IMG/VR virus record: IMGVR_UViG_3300029319_009270
Location: 26,545 to 90,544 of that record
Length of the DNA stretch: 64,000 nucleotides
Origin: a virus
Strand: one strand, 5' to 3'
In this document: in pieces, positions 16,303-25,192 of the stretch
Layout of the letters: every line of letters begins with the position of its first letter
Numbering within the stretch: the first letter of the stretch is position 1
Program-made: the position numbers and the translations under genes
Notes under the pieces: generated by a model
Databases searched by the model: none
Seen by the model: the letters and a program-made list of their open reading frames with translations, nothing else
Told to the model about the DNA's origin: nothing

Positions 16303-16878
16303 CTAAATGCGCATATAAGTATGGTGTTCCTGACATCTTGGCTCGTAAAGTTCTGACCCACCTACTTGAATTTTTTTATTCGCATTACTTAAACTATGTT
16401 GTTGTTTTTTGTGTGTATATCTTGCATCTTTCTGGCATATCGGACAAACAGCTTTACATTTTACAATTCTTGTACAAAAAGGCATTATTTTTTGTACTTC
16501 TTCAAAAGGCTCTCCTAAAAAATTTAAATCAATTGAAGCAATTACTACATCATAACCCATTTTAAAAAGATCGATACACTCTTGTGCACTACCTTCTATT
16601 AAAAATAACTCATCTATAATTACACAGTCATAAAAGTCTGCGCCTAGATCATGAGATTTCATAATCTCTATAATTTCTTTTCCTGTATTAACAAGATGAG
16701 CATCAAGCTTATTGAAATTGTGTGTAACTATTTCGCCCTTACCAGAATATCTGTCATCCATTTTGGATTTAAAAGCAATCAAATTCTGTTTCCGGTATTC
16801 CCTTTTATCAGCTTCCATTAATAACTTTGTTGTCTTCGAACTGAACATTGGCCCAGTATACAATATCATTTCTGCCAT
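16303..16878 (-). CDS. tdk: Thymidine kinase (type II, TK1-like)
   Basis: Phosphorylates thymidine to dTMP for salvage. About 191 residues from the ATG at 16878, which overlaps the previous stop as TAATG; an upstream in-frame GTG is less likely. P-loop TGPMFSSKTTKL starts at residue 8, DELFLI is the Walker B-type segment, and zinc-binding cysteines occur as CKAVCPIC and a later C near the C-terminus. ARYTHKK and GGSELYEPRC match the lasso and zinc-ribbon of TK1-type enzymes. Length is family-normal. Confidence 0.94.
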   Translation of the reverse strand: MAEMILYTGPMFSSKTTKLLMEADKREYRKQNLIAFKSKMDDRYSGKGEIVTHNFNKLDAHLVNTGKEIIEIMKSHDLGADFYDCVIIDELFLIEGSAQECIDLFKMGYDVVIASIDLNFLGEPFEEVQKIMPFCTRIVKCKAVCPICQKDARYTHKKQQHSLSNANKKIQVGGSELYEPRCQEHHTYMRI

Positions 16879-17858
16879 TACTTCAAACCCCACCACTTAA
16901 CTGTTTTTTCTAATCCTTCCCAAAATCTTACTTTAGGCGTGTAACCAAAAGCTTCTTTTGCTCGAGTTATGTCTGCACATGTATGCATAACATCACCTGG
17001 TCGCCATGGTGCAGTATGAACTTTTGATCCGAAGTTATCTATAAAATAAGTTAATATCTCTCCATTTGTTACAGAATCGCTACACGCAATATTAAAACAT
17101 TGACCACGCCATCTTTCTTTTACCTTTGAGGAAAGTATATTTGCATCAACAACATTATCAACATAACACATGTCTCTACTTTGAGTTCCATCACCATCCG
17201 ATCGACAGCTAAGACCGTTTTTAGTAGCATGACACCAAGCAGAAACTGCAGTCGAATAAGGGCTGTCTCCATACTGACCCGGCCCAAACACGTTAAAATA
17301 TCGAAGGCAAACAATATCAGAATCATCATAAAGTGAACCATAAACTTTGGCGATATCTTCACACGCAGATTTTTGCCAAGCATAAGGTGACTTAGGCTTT
17401 TTGATCGTTGATTCAGGCGTAGGCATAATATCTGCGCCACCATAAACTGACGATGATGAAGAAAAAATAATTCTTGTTTTTCCAATTCTTGCTGCATCAA
17501 ATAATTTAACTGTATTCATTAAGTTGACCTCAGTCGTCTCTGCTGGATTCTCAACTGAAAAACTTACTCGTGGTACCGCAGCAAGATGAAATATGCAGTC
17601 ATAATTTCCTAATGCAACTTTTTCTAATATTCCGCTGAAAGCGAAATCACAATGAAAAAACCTAATAAAATCTCTGCCTGTTTCATCTATGCTGTGCATA
17701 ATCTGTGCCATTGATTTTCTAATTTTATATTCTTCTAACGAATCAAAATTACCGCTAGATAAATCATCAACAATGTCAATCGTGTAATTTTCTTCATGTA
17801 GCTTCTTAACTAAATTAGAACCTATGAAACCGAAACCACCCGTTACTAAAACTTTCAA
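16878..17858 (-). CDS. NAD-dependent sugar epimerase/dehydratase (extended SDR)
   Basis: 326 residues starting at a TTG with GGAG six bases upstream. Rossmann motif VTGGFGFIGSNL (5-16), catalytic SSSSSVYGG and Y159-x3-K163 (YAWQK), and FNVFGPGQ of UDP-glucose-4-epimerase-like proteins. The substrate is not fixed by sequence. With a second SDR at 31889-32866 and a sulfotransferase, it may build a sugar for a surface or DNA modification. One-base overlap with thymidine kinase. Confidence 0.88.
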   Translation of the reverse strand: MKVLVTGGFGFIGSNLVKKLHEENYTIDIVDDLSSGNFDSLEEYKIRKSMAQIMHSIDETGRDFIRFFHCDFAFSGILEKVALGNYDCIFHLAAVPRVSFSVENPAETTEVNLMNTVKLFDAARIGKTRIIFSSSSSVYGGADIMPTPESTIKKPKSPYAWQKSACEDIAKVYGSLYDDSDIVCLRYFNVFGPGQYGDSPYSTAVSAWCHATKNGLSCRSDGDGTQSRDMCYVDNVVDANILSSKVKERWRGQCFNIACSDSVTNGEILTYFIDNFGSKVHTAPWRPGDVMHTCADITRAKEAFGYTPKVRFWEGLEKTVKWWGLK

Positions 17859-17875
17859 TTTTTACTCCAATTTTA

Positions 17876-18790
17876 CTAAATTATAATATGCGCAGAATTA
17901 AAGTTTATTCTTATTCTACATTTCAAATTATTTAATCTTAATTGATTGTATACTTTACTACAAAGATAATACAAGAATTGAATATCGTATTTTAAAGTAT
18001 CTTTTGTATTAGATGATCTAAAAACAAAATTACAGTCAAATATTCTATTTCTTACTGTGAACTGCCCAAAAGAAATACAAGTATCAGAGCTGTACACAAA
18101 TCGTCTAGAAGCAGTATTTTCTTTTCTATTATGTTCATTATTCCCATTCAACTCATTTTCTATTTTGTTCTGAACTGATTTTAATATGCTTTGATAATAA
18201 TCTTTTTCGGGCTCGTATTCCAAAACTTTTAAATTAATATCTTTAAAATCGCAGTCGCTATAATAAGTTAGATTGATATGAGAAGCTTCTAAACTATCAT
18301 TTGCTGCCGCGAACATATTTACATAACCAGCAACATCTTGAATGCTGATGGCTTCTATCGTCATCAACTCTTTAATAACCGGTTCAACGTAAGAAAGCGT
18401 ATTATCATCTCTAATAACCATCACGTTTGGATACAGTCTTAATTCCTCAGCTGCTTCTTCAAACAATCTATAAACTTTTTTAAGGGTTGTTATGGTTTGT
18501 ATATCATCCCCTCTTTTGTTATAACGTCGTTCAATCTCGTCCCACGATGGTAAAAGTATAATAATACGATTGTTCAAGTTTTTAATTTCTGCATTAAGTC
18601 TTTCAACTTCAATAAAAGTATCGCGATCGTAAAGCTTTGCATAAACTAACATTGACAAAGCAGATCGATCTTGGATATTCCAACGATACTTAGAAATTTT
18701 ATGCAGCTGATTATAAAAAGAAGTCTTGCCAGACAAATCAGGGCCTTCTAAAATTAACTGACTTGTTGGGAAACAATTTGTTTTATTCAT
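17876..18790 (-). CDS. P-loop deoxynucleotide kinase-like domain fused to a thymidylate synthase/dCMP hydroxymethylase-like domain
   Basis: 304 residues from the ATG at 18790, preceded by AGGAGGT. Residues 10-30 hold LILEGPDLSGKT, a thymidylate-kinase type P-loop. The last 80 residues match the TS core with correct spacing: SRR at 228-230, catalytic C238 (DTC), QFTV, R258-S259 exactly 20 residues after the Cys, then D269 eleven further on, and H301 in SAHII. Asp at that point replaces the dUMP-binding Asn of TS, as in dCMP hydroxymethylases. The chain stops soon after H301, lacking the usual C-terminal folate-site segment. Function is inferred; ThyX elsewhere would cover ordinary dTMP synthesis. 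Confidence 0.72.
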   Translation of the reverse strand: MNKTNCFPTSQLILEGPDLSGKTSFYNQLHKISKYRWNIQDRSALSMLVYAKLYDRDTFIEVERLNAEIKNLNNRIIILLPSWDEIERRYNKRGDDIQTITTLKKVYRLFEEAAEELRLYPNVMVIRDDNTLSYVEPVIKELMTIEAISIQDVAGYVNMFAAANDSLEASHINLTYYSDCDFKDINLKVLEYEPEKDYYQSILKSVQNKIENELNGNNEHNRKENTASRRFVYSSDTCISFGQFTVRNRIFDCNFVFRSSNTKDTLKYDIQFLYYLCSKVYNQLRLNNLKCRIRINFNSAHIII

Positions 18791-18807
18791 GTTACCTCCT
18801 AACACGT

Positions 18808-18813
18808 ATTATA
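18808..18813 (-). promoter_or_regulatory. candidate -10 element (TATAAT) before the kinase/TS-like gene
   Basis: TATAAT on the minus strand, 18 nt upstream of the ATG at 18790 and followed by a consensus AGGAGGT. No -35 hexamer at normal spacing. Confidence 0.4.
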
Positions 18814-18864
18814 TAAAATGAATCAATATTATACAACAAAAGATAATATTTTGAATCTACAAAG

Positions 18865-19530
18865 CTAGCTCACGTATTTCAATATTAATTCAGGCACTGA
18901 ATAATTGAACAACTCAAAATCTTTTTGATACAGATTGTAAAAATATTTTGTAACATCTGGCGAATATTCCCAGTCAGGTTGTATATCTTTATTAATTCTG
19001 GATTTATTCATGTGAGGTAGTTTTTGATTGCTGATGACGTCTTTGTCATTTAAAAACTTTATAACATTTTCAATTTCTTCAAATTTAAAAACTTTTGTTT
19101 TATCATCAACAAAATAATGTTGAGGCACCCAGTGATTATCGTCGAAACCCATTCCTAATTTAGGAACAAGATCTGTAAAAACTGCGTGCATATAATGAAT
19201 AATCCCATGAGGCGTTATTGAGTTTCTAGTAATCGTGGTTGTCTCTAGCTTTTCGTAACCTTTAATTACATAAAATATTTCTGACAACATTCTTTCTATG
19301 GGATTTCTAACGATCGTAAATGTAAATTCAATGTCTAGATCTGAATTCATTTTATTATACACGTCTTTCGTATGATGAGGATGCGCCTTAAAATAGTTTG
19401 ACTCTTTGGTAAAAAACCTTTTCTCATCTTTTTTCCAACCTGCACTTTGTATTAGTTTTCTTATAGAAGTACCTCCAGTTTTAGGTATGTGCACAAACTG
19501 TATTGTTCTGTTGTCTTTATAGAATATCAT
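18865..19530 (-). CDS. Sulfotransferase family protein
   Basis: Transfers sulfate from PAPS. 221 residues. 5'-phosphosulfate loop HIPKTGGTSIR (14-24) and 3'-phosphate site VRNPIERMLSEIFY (74-87) are textbook; DNHWVPQHYFV fits the carbohydrate sulfotransferase group. The acceptor is unknown: host surface glycans, a fibre glycan or a small metabolite. It overlaps the polymerase gene by 4 nt. Such genes occur in marine phages and are thought to alter surfaces or modify nucleotides; neither is shown here. Confidence 0.85.
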   Translation of the reverse strand: MIFYKDNRTIQFVHIPKTGGTSIRKLIQSAGWKKDEKRFFTKESNYFKAHPHHTKDVYNKMNSDLDIEFTFTIVRNPIERMLSEIFYVIKGYEKLETTTITRNSITPHGIIHYMHAVFTDLVPKLGMGFDDNHWVPQHYFVDDKTKVFKFEEIENVIKFLNDKDVISNQKLPHMNKSRINKDIQPDWEYSPDVTKYFYNLYQKDFELFNYSVPELILKYVS

Positions 19531-22500
19531 ACTACAAGCGGCCTAACTTTTGCTACGCTAGTGCTAGCACCCCAGTTTGGATCATTGTGTGCTGTACACA
19601 GCCATATCGAGTAAGGTTGCATTTCTCTAGGGGCACCACCCCACATTCTAAGCCAGCCCGTATTACTTTCATGATCAGTAATTTTAATTCTATAAAATGT
19701 TTTCTTATTTTTTGTAGTCTTTTTAATCATCTCAACAACACAATACCAGGCAACACCTTTTTCGTTAGACTCCATATTAAGAACTGACTTAACTCCGCTT
19801 TTCATGATTTTTTCCATTAATTCTTCGGGAAATGCCAGATCATCTCTTGTCGCAGAACACATGTCCTGATACATTTGCAATTTTTCAATACGATTCCAAT
19901 CATCTTGGTCTTTTGTTTCACTGATCAGTATAGGAAGCAAATCAGGTGCATTTTCTTTTTTTGCTTTCCTTACAGTCATTCCCCAGCGACTCTTTTTAAG
20001 TTTTTCATAATTGTCGATAATAATACTGTGTAACTGCTTGTGATGATCGATAGTACCATCCCACATCTCTTCTAAACAATCAAGTGCTTCAACTTTACAA
20101 AGAGCAGAAAAACCTGTTTTGTTTAATTTACTATGATACCACTTTCCATCTTCATTAAATAACATGCTATCAACCGATGTATAAGGTCGGTTAGCCATGA
20201 TTTCTTTTACAGCATTCTTTCCTAAACCTTTGATTGATGTCAAGGGTGGAATAAAAGCTTGCTTCTGCTCTGACCACGACCATGCTAGACCTGATTCATT
20301 GATGTCAGGTGTTGAAACTTCATAGCCCATTGCTTTAATTTCTGAAATTGCTTTTGAAAGATTTTTAGGATTGTTATTCTCAGATTCTAGAATAGTTCCT
20401 AACCAATCTGTTTCATAGTATGTATGAAGCCATGCAGCATAGTAAGATCCAATTGCATATGCCACAGCATGAGACTTATTAAATCCATAAACTGAAAAGA
20501 ATTCAATTCTTTGCCACAATTCTTCGCTTACATGTTCGGGTACGCCATTAATATCTTTTGCACCCTTAATAAACTTTTGTTTAGCTGCTTCTCGTTCATC
20601 ACCTTTTTTACCCATTGTATCAAGAGACTTTTTAACCAACGTCTTTCGAAGCTTATCAGATTCAGCAGGTGTAAACCCTCCAAGCTTTTGGGCTAAAATC
20701 ATGAACTGTTCTTGAAATGTTACGTGCCCAAATGTTGGACCAAGAACCTCCTTGATGATTGGGTGAGGATATTCAATCTCACTGGCTCGAGCTTTATCCT
20801 TTACATATTTCAAGTGAACATTCGCACGAAGAGGGCCAGGGCGATATATCGCTGTTAACGCTCCAAGCTCTTCAATAGAAGTAGGTTTAGCGTCCTCGCA
20901 GAATCGCCGAGCACCTTCTGCAGTAAACTGGAATACACCTACTTTTCTTCTTTGATGATAAACATGTTCCCAAACCTTCATATCATCTTGTTCAACGTAA
21001 CGACAATTTAAATGATCATCAAACCAATCTCGAATCTCGAGAAACGTTGGTTCTTTACCGTTTTCTTTTGTTAAAATACGTTTGATGCAATTTTCTACGT
21101 CTTTTAATAACGTAAGGCCAAGAAAGTCAAACTTAATAAATCCGTTATCCTCAAGATTACGAAAGTTCATGCCTTCTGTCCAGGGAGTTTGCAACTCACC
21201 CCGAACACCAATTATAGGCATACCTCGTGCCAGATCATCAGCTGGTCCAATAATCACACCACCTGCATGACGCCCAACTGATCTATTCTGCATAAAGAGA
21301 GCTTCGATATGATCCTTTACTTTCGGATATTTTTCCATAAACTCTCGATATTTTTTTGAATACTGCATACAGTCAGAATGCTTGAGCACAAAAACAGACT
21401 TTTCAGTATTTTCATCTCTTGCTTGTGCCATTACCTCATCTTGTAGGGGCCCAGTCATTTTGTTAACTTCAGCAAAGTCTATGCCGTAAAATTTAGATAT
21501 ATCCTTTACAAGCGACTTAAGTTTGAGCGTGTTAAAATTAGACACAGGAATGACAGCCTCATCACCGTAAAGATCTCGAGCGGCGTTAATTAATGCGTCA
21601 CGATCACCAGCATCAGAATCAATATCAGGCCAGGACGTCCTATGTCTACCTAGAAAACGTTCCCAAAGCAAATCATATTTCAAAGGATCAATTTGAGTAA
21701 TCCCTAGTAAGTAGTTGACAAGAGATCCACCACCGGAGCCTCGTGCAGCACCAAATAAGGTGTGATCGGCTGCTTTGTGAAACACTTCATACATTACAAG
21801 GAAGTAATTTTCAAATCCAAGAAATTTAATATCTTCAAGTTCGTGTTTAGCTCTTTCAACGTATTCTTTTTTCGTATGCAAATTTTCTTTAATCATTGCA
21901 TCTTTGACTTTCTTTGCTAGCTGTTGAAAAGCAGTTTCATTAGGCTTGTTAAAATCAGGTAGTTTAACACTAGTGTCAATCCAGCAATCATCACATTTTT
22001 CCCACGCAATATCATATGTTCTTTCGATTGAATCTTTAACAGTTTGTTCATAACCTTCATAAGTGTCTTTATATTCATCATAGTGACAAACAAACTCATC
22101 CCACATTTGTTGTGCATTTTTAGGATACAATTCACACTTTAAATCTTCAAACTCAGGCAGTGGTGAAGGATCATTACCCATCCAGCCTAACTTCTTATAA
22201 AGCTCTCTTGCTTCCCACTTATCAGGAGAATAGTAATGTGAGTCTGGTGTAGAAATACAATTAATTCCTGTTTGCGCTGAATGGCGCAGCAAATGGTGAT
22301 TTACAAGGTGTTGTTGTTTCAATCTGTTGAATTGCAGTTCAAGATAAAAATTTTCTTCACCCACTGCGTCAACAAAGCGATCAGAAAGATACATTAGTTC
22401 CTGTTGTATCTCCTCATCAGATTTTTTCATTGCATTTCCTCTCATAATCCTATTAGAGTAAATACCTCCTAAACACGCAGTTGAAACATTCAATCCACGC

Positions 22501-23039
22501 CCATGTTGTTTAAGTAAGTCAAAATCAATCCTTGGGTAACGATAGAATCCTTCTGTATAAGCTCTTTTAATTAAAGTAAACAGGTTACCTAATCCTTCAC
22601 GATTTTGTGCTGTTACAACAAGATGGTACCTTCTTTTCCACTCGTCTTTGCCTACAACGACAGTCTTTGTTTCTTCTTCATTTTCAATAACATGCCCGCC
22701 TTCTTCTTCTTCTTTTATTGCCTTTTGTTTGGCAGCAGCTCTATCTAACTTTGCTTGCTCGTAATCTGTTTTCCAGTCACTAAGTGAAGGAACAAAATAA
22801 AATTCGCAACCATAAATTTGACGATACTTTATTCCTTTCTTTTGCAGTTTTGTTGCGTGTTTGTGCGCGTGTGCTAACCCGGAACCGTTGCCGTGATCAG
22901 TTAAACCCCAAGCGTCCATTCCATTTTCTATAACAAAATCAATATGATCAGAAGGATATCCTAATCCATCAAACACAGAAAAACCTGTGTGTCCGTGTAA
23001 TCCAACAAATCTTTTAGGGGGCTTTATTAATAAACTCAT
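19527..23039 (-). CDS. dnaE: DNA polymerase III alpha subunit (DnaE, C-family replicase)
   Basis: 1170 residues, as long as E. coli DnaE. N-terminal PHP domain with HGHTGFSVFDG (H15, H17) and LTDHGN; polymerase palm Asp pair in WPDIDSDAGDR and third Asp in IKFDFLGLTLL; fingers with FQFTAEGARRF and TAIYRPGP; a helix-hairpin-helix (IKGLGKNAVKEIM) and a C-terminal OB-like region (KKTFYRIKITDHESNTGWL). Thus the phage has a bacterial-type replicase rather than the family A or B enzymes common in phages. No clamp, loader or epsilon exonuclease is in the window; whether it uses the host clamp is unknown. Confidence 0.96.
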   Translation of the reverse strand: MSLLIKPPKRFVGLHGHTGFSVFDGLGYPSDHIDFVIENGMDAWGLTDHGNGSGLAHAHKHATKLQKKGIKYRQIYGCEFYFVPSLSDWKTDYEQAKLDRAAAKQKAIKEEEEGGHVIENEEETKTVVVGKDEWKRRYHLVVTAQNREGLGNLFTLIKRAYTEGFYRYPRIDFDLLKQHGRGLNVSTACLGGIYSNRIMRGNAMKKSDEEIQQELMYLSDRFVDAVGEENFYLELQFNRLKQQHLVNHHLLRHSAQTGINCISTPDSHYYSPDKWEARELYKKLGWMGNDPSPLPEFEDLKCELYPKNAQQMWDEFVCHYDEYKDTYEGYEQTVKDSIERTYDIAWEKCDDCWIDTSVKLPDFNKPNETAFQQLAKKVKDAMIKENLHTKKEYVERAKHELEDIKFLGFENYFLVMYEVFHKAADHTLFGAARGSGGGSLVNYLLGITQIDPLKYDLLWERFLGRHRTSWPDIDSDAGDRDALINAARDLYGDEAVIPVSNFNTLKLKSLVKDISKFYGIDFAEVNKMTGPLQDEVMAQARDENTEKSVFVLKHSDCMQYSKKYREFMEKYPKVKDHIEALFMQNRSVGRHAGGVIIGPADDLARGMPIIGVRGELQTPWTEGMNFRNLEDNGFIKFDFLGLTLLKDVENCIKRILTKENGKEPTFLEIRDWFDDHLNCRYVEQDDMKVWEHVYHQRRKVGVFQFTAEGARRFCEDAKPTSIEELGALTAIYRPGPLRANVHLKYVKDKARASEIEYPHPIIKEVLGPTFGHVTFQEQFMILAQKLGGFTPAESDKLRKTLVKKSLDTMGKKGDEREAAKQKFIKGAKDINGVPEHVSEELWQRIEFFSVYGFNKSHAVAYAIGSYYAAWLHTYYETDWLGTILESENNNPKNLSKAISEIKAMGYEVSTPDINESGLAWSWSEQKQAFIPPLTSIKGLGKNAVKEIMANRPYTSVDSMLFNEDGKWYHSKLNKTGFSALCKVEALDCLEEMWDGTIDHHKQLHSIIIDNYEKLKKSRWGMTVRKAKKENAPDLLPILISETKDQDDWNRIEKLQMYQDMCSATRDDLAFPEELMEKIMKSGVKSVLNMESNEKGVAWYCVVEMIKKTTKNKKTFYRIKITDHESNTGWLRMWGGAPREMQPYSIWLCTAHNDPNWGASTSVAKVRPLVV

Positions 23040-23070
23040 GTTACTCCTTGCAAATTAATTCCTTACACAT

Positions 23071-23076
23071 ATTATA
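23071..23076 (-). promoter_or_regulatory. candidate -10 element (TATAAT) before dnaE
   Basis: TATAAT on the minus strand, 32 nt upstream of the dnaE ATG, with AAGGAG between. It lies in a 90 bp AT-rich gap that otherwise shows nothing. Confidence 0.38.
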
Positions 23077-23129
23077 ATAATAATTTTCAATATTTACATG
23101 AGAACAGTAATACTATTAAAAATTGTATA

Positions 23130-24125
23130 TTAAATACTAGTCGGTGAGTTTGAAAATTTTATTTTTGTAATTGTTGGACACGACTCAGTTATTCTATCAG
23201 TAATATAAGTCGTCATTTCTGTCAAAGAATCAAATACTTTATGTTCATTATGATGCAATTTAAATAATTTAGCTGATTCGATGACATCTGTTTTTGATAA
23301 AACAATATGCGTTGTCCCAGTAAAATTAATTGCTTTTATCAGCTTGTTGAGATTGAGCCAGTTAACCTTTCTTCTTCTACCCGTTGTAACACCAAACTCA
23401 TGACCAAGATCTGCAATTTTCAGTAATTCAGGATCATTAAGTAAACTTTCAGGAAAGTCCGGATCAACTCCTGACCTAGTATCATAAACTTTCGCAGCTC
23501 CCCATATATTCCTTATCATCTGAATTGGAAATCCTAAGGAGCATGCTCCGTGTGGTAAGGTTGTACTAGAAGTAACATAAGGATAATTACCAAAATCTAC
23601 ATCCAGCCATATTCCTTGCGCACCTTCACAAAGAACTTTTCCGGAAAGATTCTCATCCCACATCATCCAGTAGGGTATAACGTCTTTAGCAAGAACCCCC
23701 TTGCGAGCCATTTTATCAGCGTAGCAAGGGGCTATTCCCTTTGATGTGGTTCCAAGTTTTTTTGCTAACTTTTCCGCATCTTCATCAATGTGAAGTCTGC
23801 TTACAATATGCGCTCTGGGTGAAACCTTAACTTTTGATATATCAAAACCGTTTTTCTCCAAATATCTAATTTCCGCCATAAGTGAATTCTCATGAACAAC
23901 GCAACCTGGCCCTATGACTGATGTTACACCATGAAAAACACCACTTGGTACTAAATGGGTTTTGTATTTTTTACCATCGACAAAAACAGTGTGTCCTGCA
24001 TTGTTACCACCAGCCCAACGACAAACAAAATCATATTCACCACTACCGGCTAATTCTGATGTAATTTTTCCTTTTGCCTCATCGCCCCAAGCTAATCCGC
24101 AAACAATATCTGCGTATTCAATCAT
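23130..24125 (-). CDS. purA: Adenylosuccinate synthetase (short PurA type)
   Basis: Joins IMP and aspartate with GTP to give adenylosuccinate, the precursor of AMP. 331 residues, nearer the short archaeal PurA and phage PurZ size than the ~430 of E. coli. GLAWGDEAKGK (10-20) keeps the catalytic Asp (D15), and GGNNAGHT keeps the catalytic His (H45); GTTSKGIAP, GVTTGRRRKVNW and SKTDVIE complete the active site. PurZ enzymes that make aminoadenine have lost that Asp, so ordinary PurA chemistry is the better reading. GMP reductase at 28833-29918 could supply its IMP. Confidence 0.93.
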   Translation of the reverse strand: MIEYADIVCGLAWGDEAKGKITSELAGSGEYDFVCRWAGGNNAGHTVFVDGKKYKTHLVPSGVFHGVTSVIGPGCVVHENSLMAEIRYLEKNGFDISKVKVSPRAHIVSRLHIDEDAEKLAKKLGTTSKGIAPCYADKMARKGVLAKDVIPYWMMWDENLSGKVLCEGAQGIWLDVDFGNYPYVTSSTTLPHGACSLGFPIQMIRNIWGAAKVYDTRSGVDPDFPESLLNDPELLKIADLGHEFGVTTGRRRKVNWLNLNKLIKAINFTGTTHIVLSKTDVIESAKLFKLHHNEHKVFDSLTEMTTYITDRITESCPTITKIKFSNSPTSI

Positions 24126-24148
24126 AATATTCCTCTTGTTGGTTGGGG

Positions 24149-24154
24149 ATTATA
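24149..24154 (-). promoter_or_regulatory. candidate -10 element (TATAAT) before purA
   Basis: TATAAT on the minus strand 24 nt upstream of the purA ATG, followed by an AAGAGG Shine-Dalgarno. No -35 hexamer recognised. Confidence 0.38.
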
Positions 24155-24180
24155 TCGAATATTAAAAAACTATAAATTTA

Positions 24181-24852
24181 TTATTCGTACTTTCTGAGCC
24201 GCAACTCACCATTTTTTATAACAACATACGTACAATTAGAAACCCAATCCCCTGTGTTAACATATGTTTTTATGTTTTCATTTTTATCAACCCAAATAAG
24301 AACTTCAGGATTATGTGTGTGCCCCATAATAAAAACATCGCATTCATCGTTCCACTTAACTAAATCCCATATTCTTTTTAGCTTTCTTTTTTTAATTTGT
24401 TGTTTTGCCCACAACGTTGTTAAGTCTACCTTGAAAACTCTTTCAATTAAGTTCTGTACGTATGATATTAATTCAATAGTATACCGCCACTTTACAACAC
24501 CTTTATCGTATTGGTCTCCATGTTGGACTCTATATTTTCGGCCAGAATATTCAAAGTCATATTTTCTTGTAAAAAAGATACCCGCAACAGTCTTTCCTAC
24601 AAAATTATCAAAAGCATCGTCATGATTTCCAACTACATATATGATATTTTTACCTGAATTTAAAACTTCATTAAATATGTCCACAGTGTGCAGTGTAAAG
24701 TCGGGCTTTTTTAAAAATTCTAAAATGTCTCCGGCTAATATTAGTTCATCATATTCAATTGATTTTAAAAATTTTGACAGTTCCTTTTCTTTTGAGTAAG
24801 CACTCCCTAAATGCAAATCTGATATTACTAATCTTATGTAATCTTTTTTCAT
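24181..24852 (-). CDS. Calcineurin-like metallophosphoesterase (LpxH-like)
   Basis: 223 residues with a full metallophosphatase set: SDLHLGSA (D12, H14), LAGDILEF (D42), GNHDDAF (N76, H77), HGDQYD (111-116) and MGHTHNP (176-181). The HGDQYD variant and length fit the UDP-2,3-diacylglucosamine hydrolase (LpxH) branch, which acts in lipid A synthesis, but phage members may act on other phosphoesters. A Lys/Arg-rich helix (KKRKLKRIWDL) could contact membrane or nucleic acid. Stand-alone gene with short gaps on both sides. Confidence 0.85.
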   Translation of the reverse strand: MKKDYIRLVISDLHLGSAYSKEKELSKFLKSIEYDELILAGDILEFLKKPDFTLHTVDIFNEVLNSGKNIIYVVGNHDDAFDNFVGKTVAGIFFTRKYDFEYSGRKYRVQHGDQYDKGVVKWRYTIELISYVQNLIERVFKVDLTTLWAKQQIKKRKLKRIWDLVKWNDECDVFIMGHTHNPEVLIWVDKNENIKTYVNTGDWVSNCTYVVIKNGELRLRKYE

Positions 24853-24898
24853 TTAAGTTGTGTACTCAATAATTTTCGATACTGATCCGTTAATTTAA

Positions 24899-25012
24899 TT
24901 ATTTCATTGATTGAATTAAATCAACGACATATTCATATGCAACTAAAAAAGTACAAATAGCAATAGGTATACCTACTACTAGACCTGTAATTATAAACAT
25001 TAAGTCTAACAT
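24899..25012 (-). CDS. Very short single-span membrane protein
   Basis: 37 residues starting at the ATG at 25012. Almost the whole chain is one hydrophobic helix (LMFIITGLVVGIPIAICTFLVAYEY) ending in a short polar tail VVDLIQSMK. Its start overlaps the stop of the next short membrane ORF, which supports translation. No family recognised; position in the lysis or host-takeover sense unknown. Confidence 0.45.
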   Translation of the reverse strand: MLDLMFIITGLVVGIPIAICTFLVAYEYVVDLIQSMK

Positions 25013-25173
25013 CTATTACGCCTCTCACATATAACGATTAAAATACCTAAAATCAAACCGACAATTAAAGTCCACGGTTCAGGTTCGACTTGATTTGTTT
25101 GGCAACTAAAACCCCCAGATTCTTCTGCTAACTCAGAAGCTAAGTATATTTCGCCTGTATCGCCTGAATCCAC
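25006..25173 (-). CDS. Short acidic protein with C-terminal membrane helix
   Basis: 55 residues from a GTG at 25173 that has AAGGAAG at good spacing. An acidic N-terminus (DSGDTGEIYLASELAEE), a Cys, then one hydrophobic span (WTLIVGLILGILIVIC, 34-49) and a basic end ERRNRC. By the positive-inside rule the acidic part would lie outside. It overlaps the 37-residue membrane ORF by 7 nt. Function unknown. Confidence 0.5.
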   Translation of the reverse strand: MDSGDTGEIYLASELAEESGGFSCQTNQVEPEPWTLIVGLILGILIVICERRNRC

Positions 25174-25192
25174 AGATTCTTCCTTTTAAAAA

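Noticed and set aside
18825-18850. AT-only inverted repeat between the sulfotransferase and kinase/TS-like genes
   Set aside because: AATATTAT/ATAATATT with a 10 nt loop, no GC pairs and no T-tract; too weak for a terminator.
23130-24125. PurZ, the aminoadenine (Z-base) synthetase
   Set aside because: The protein is short like PurZ, but the catalytic Asp that PurZ has lost is present (D15), and GMP reductase nearby supplies the normal substrate IMP. No DatZ-type HD phosphohydrolase was seen. Ordinary PurA is the better reading.
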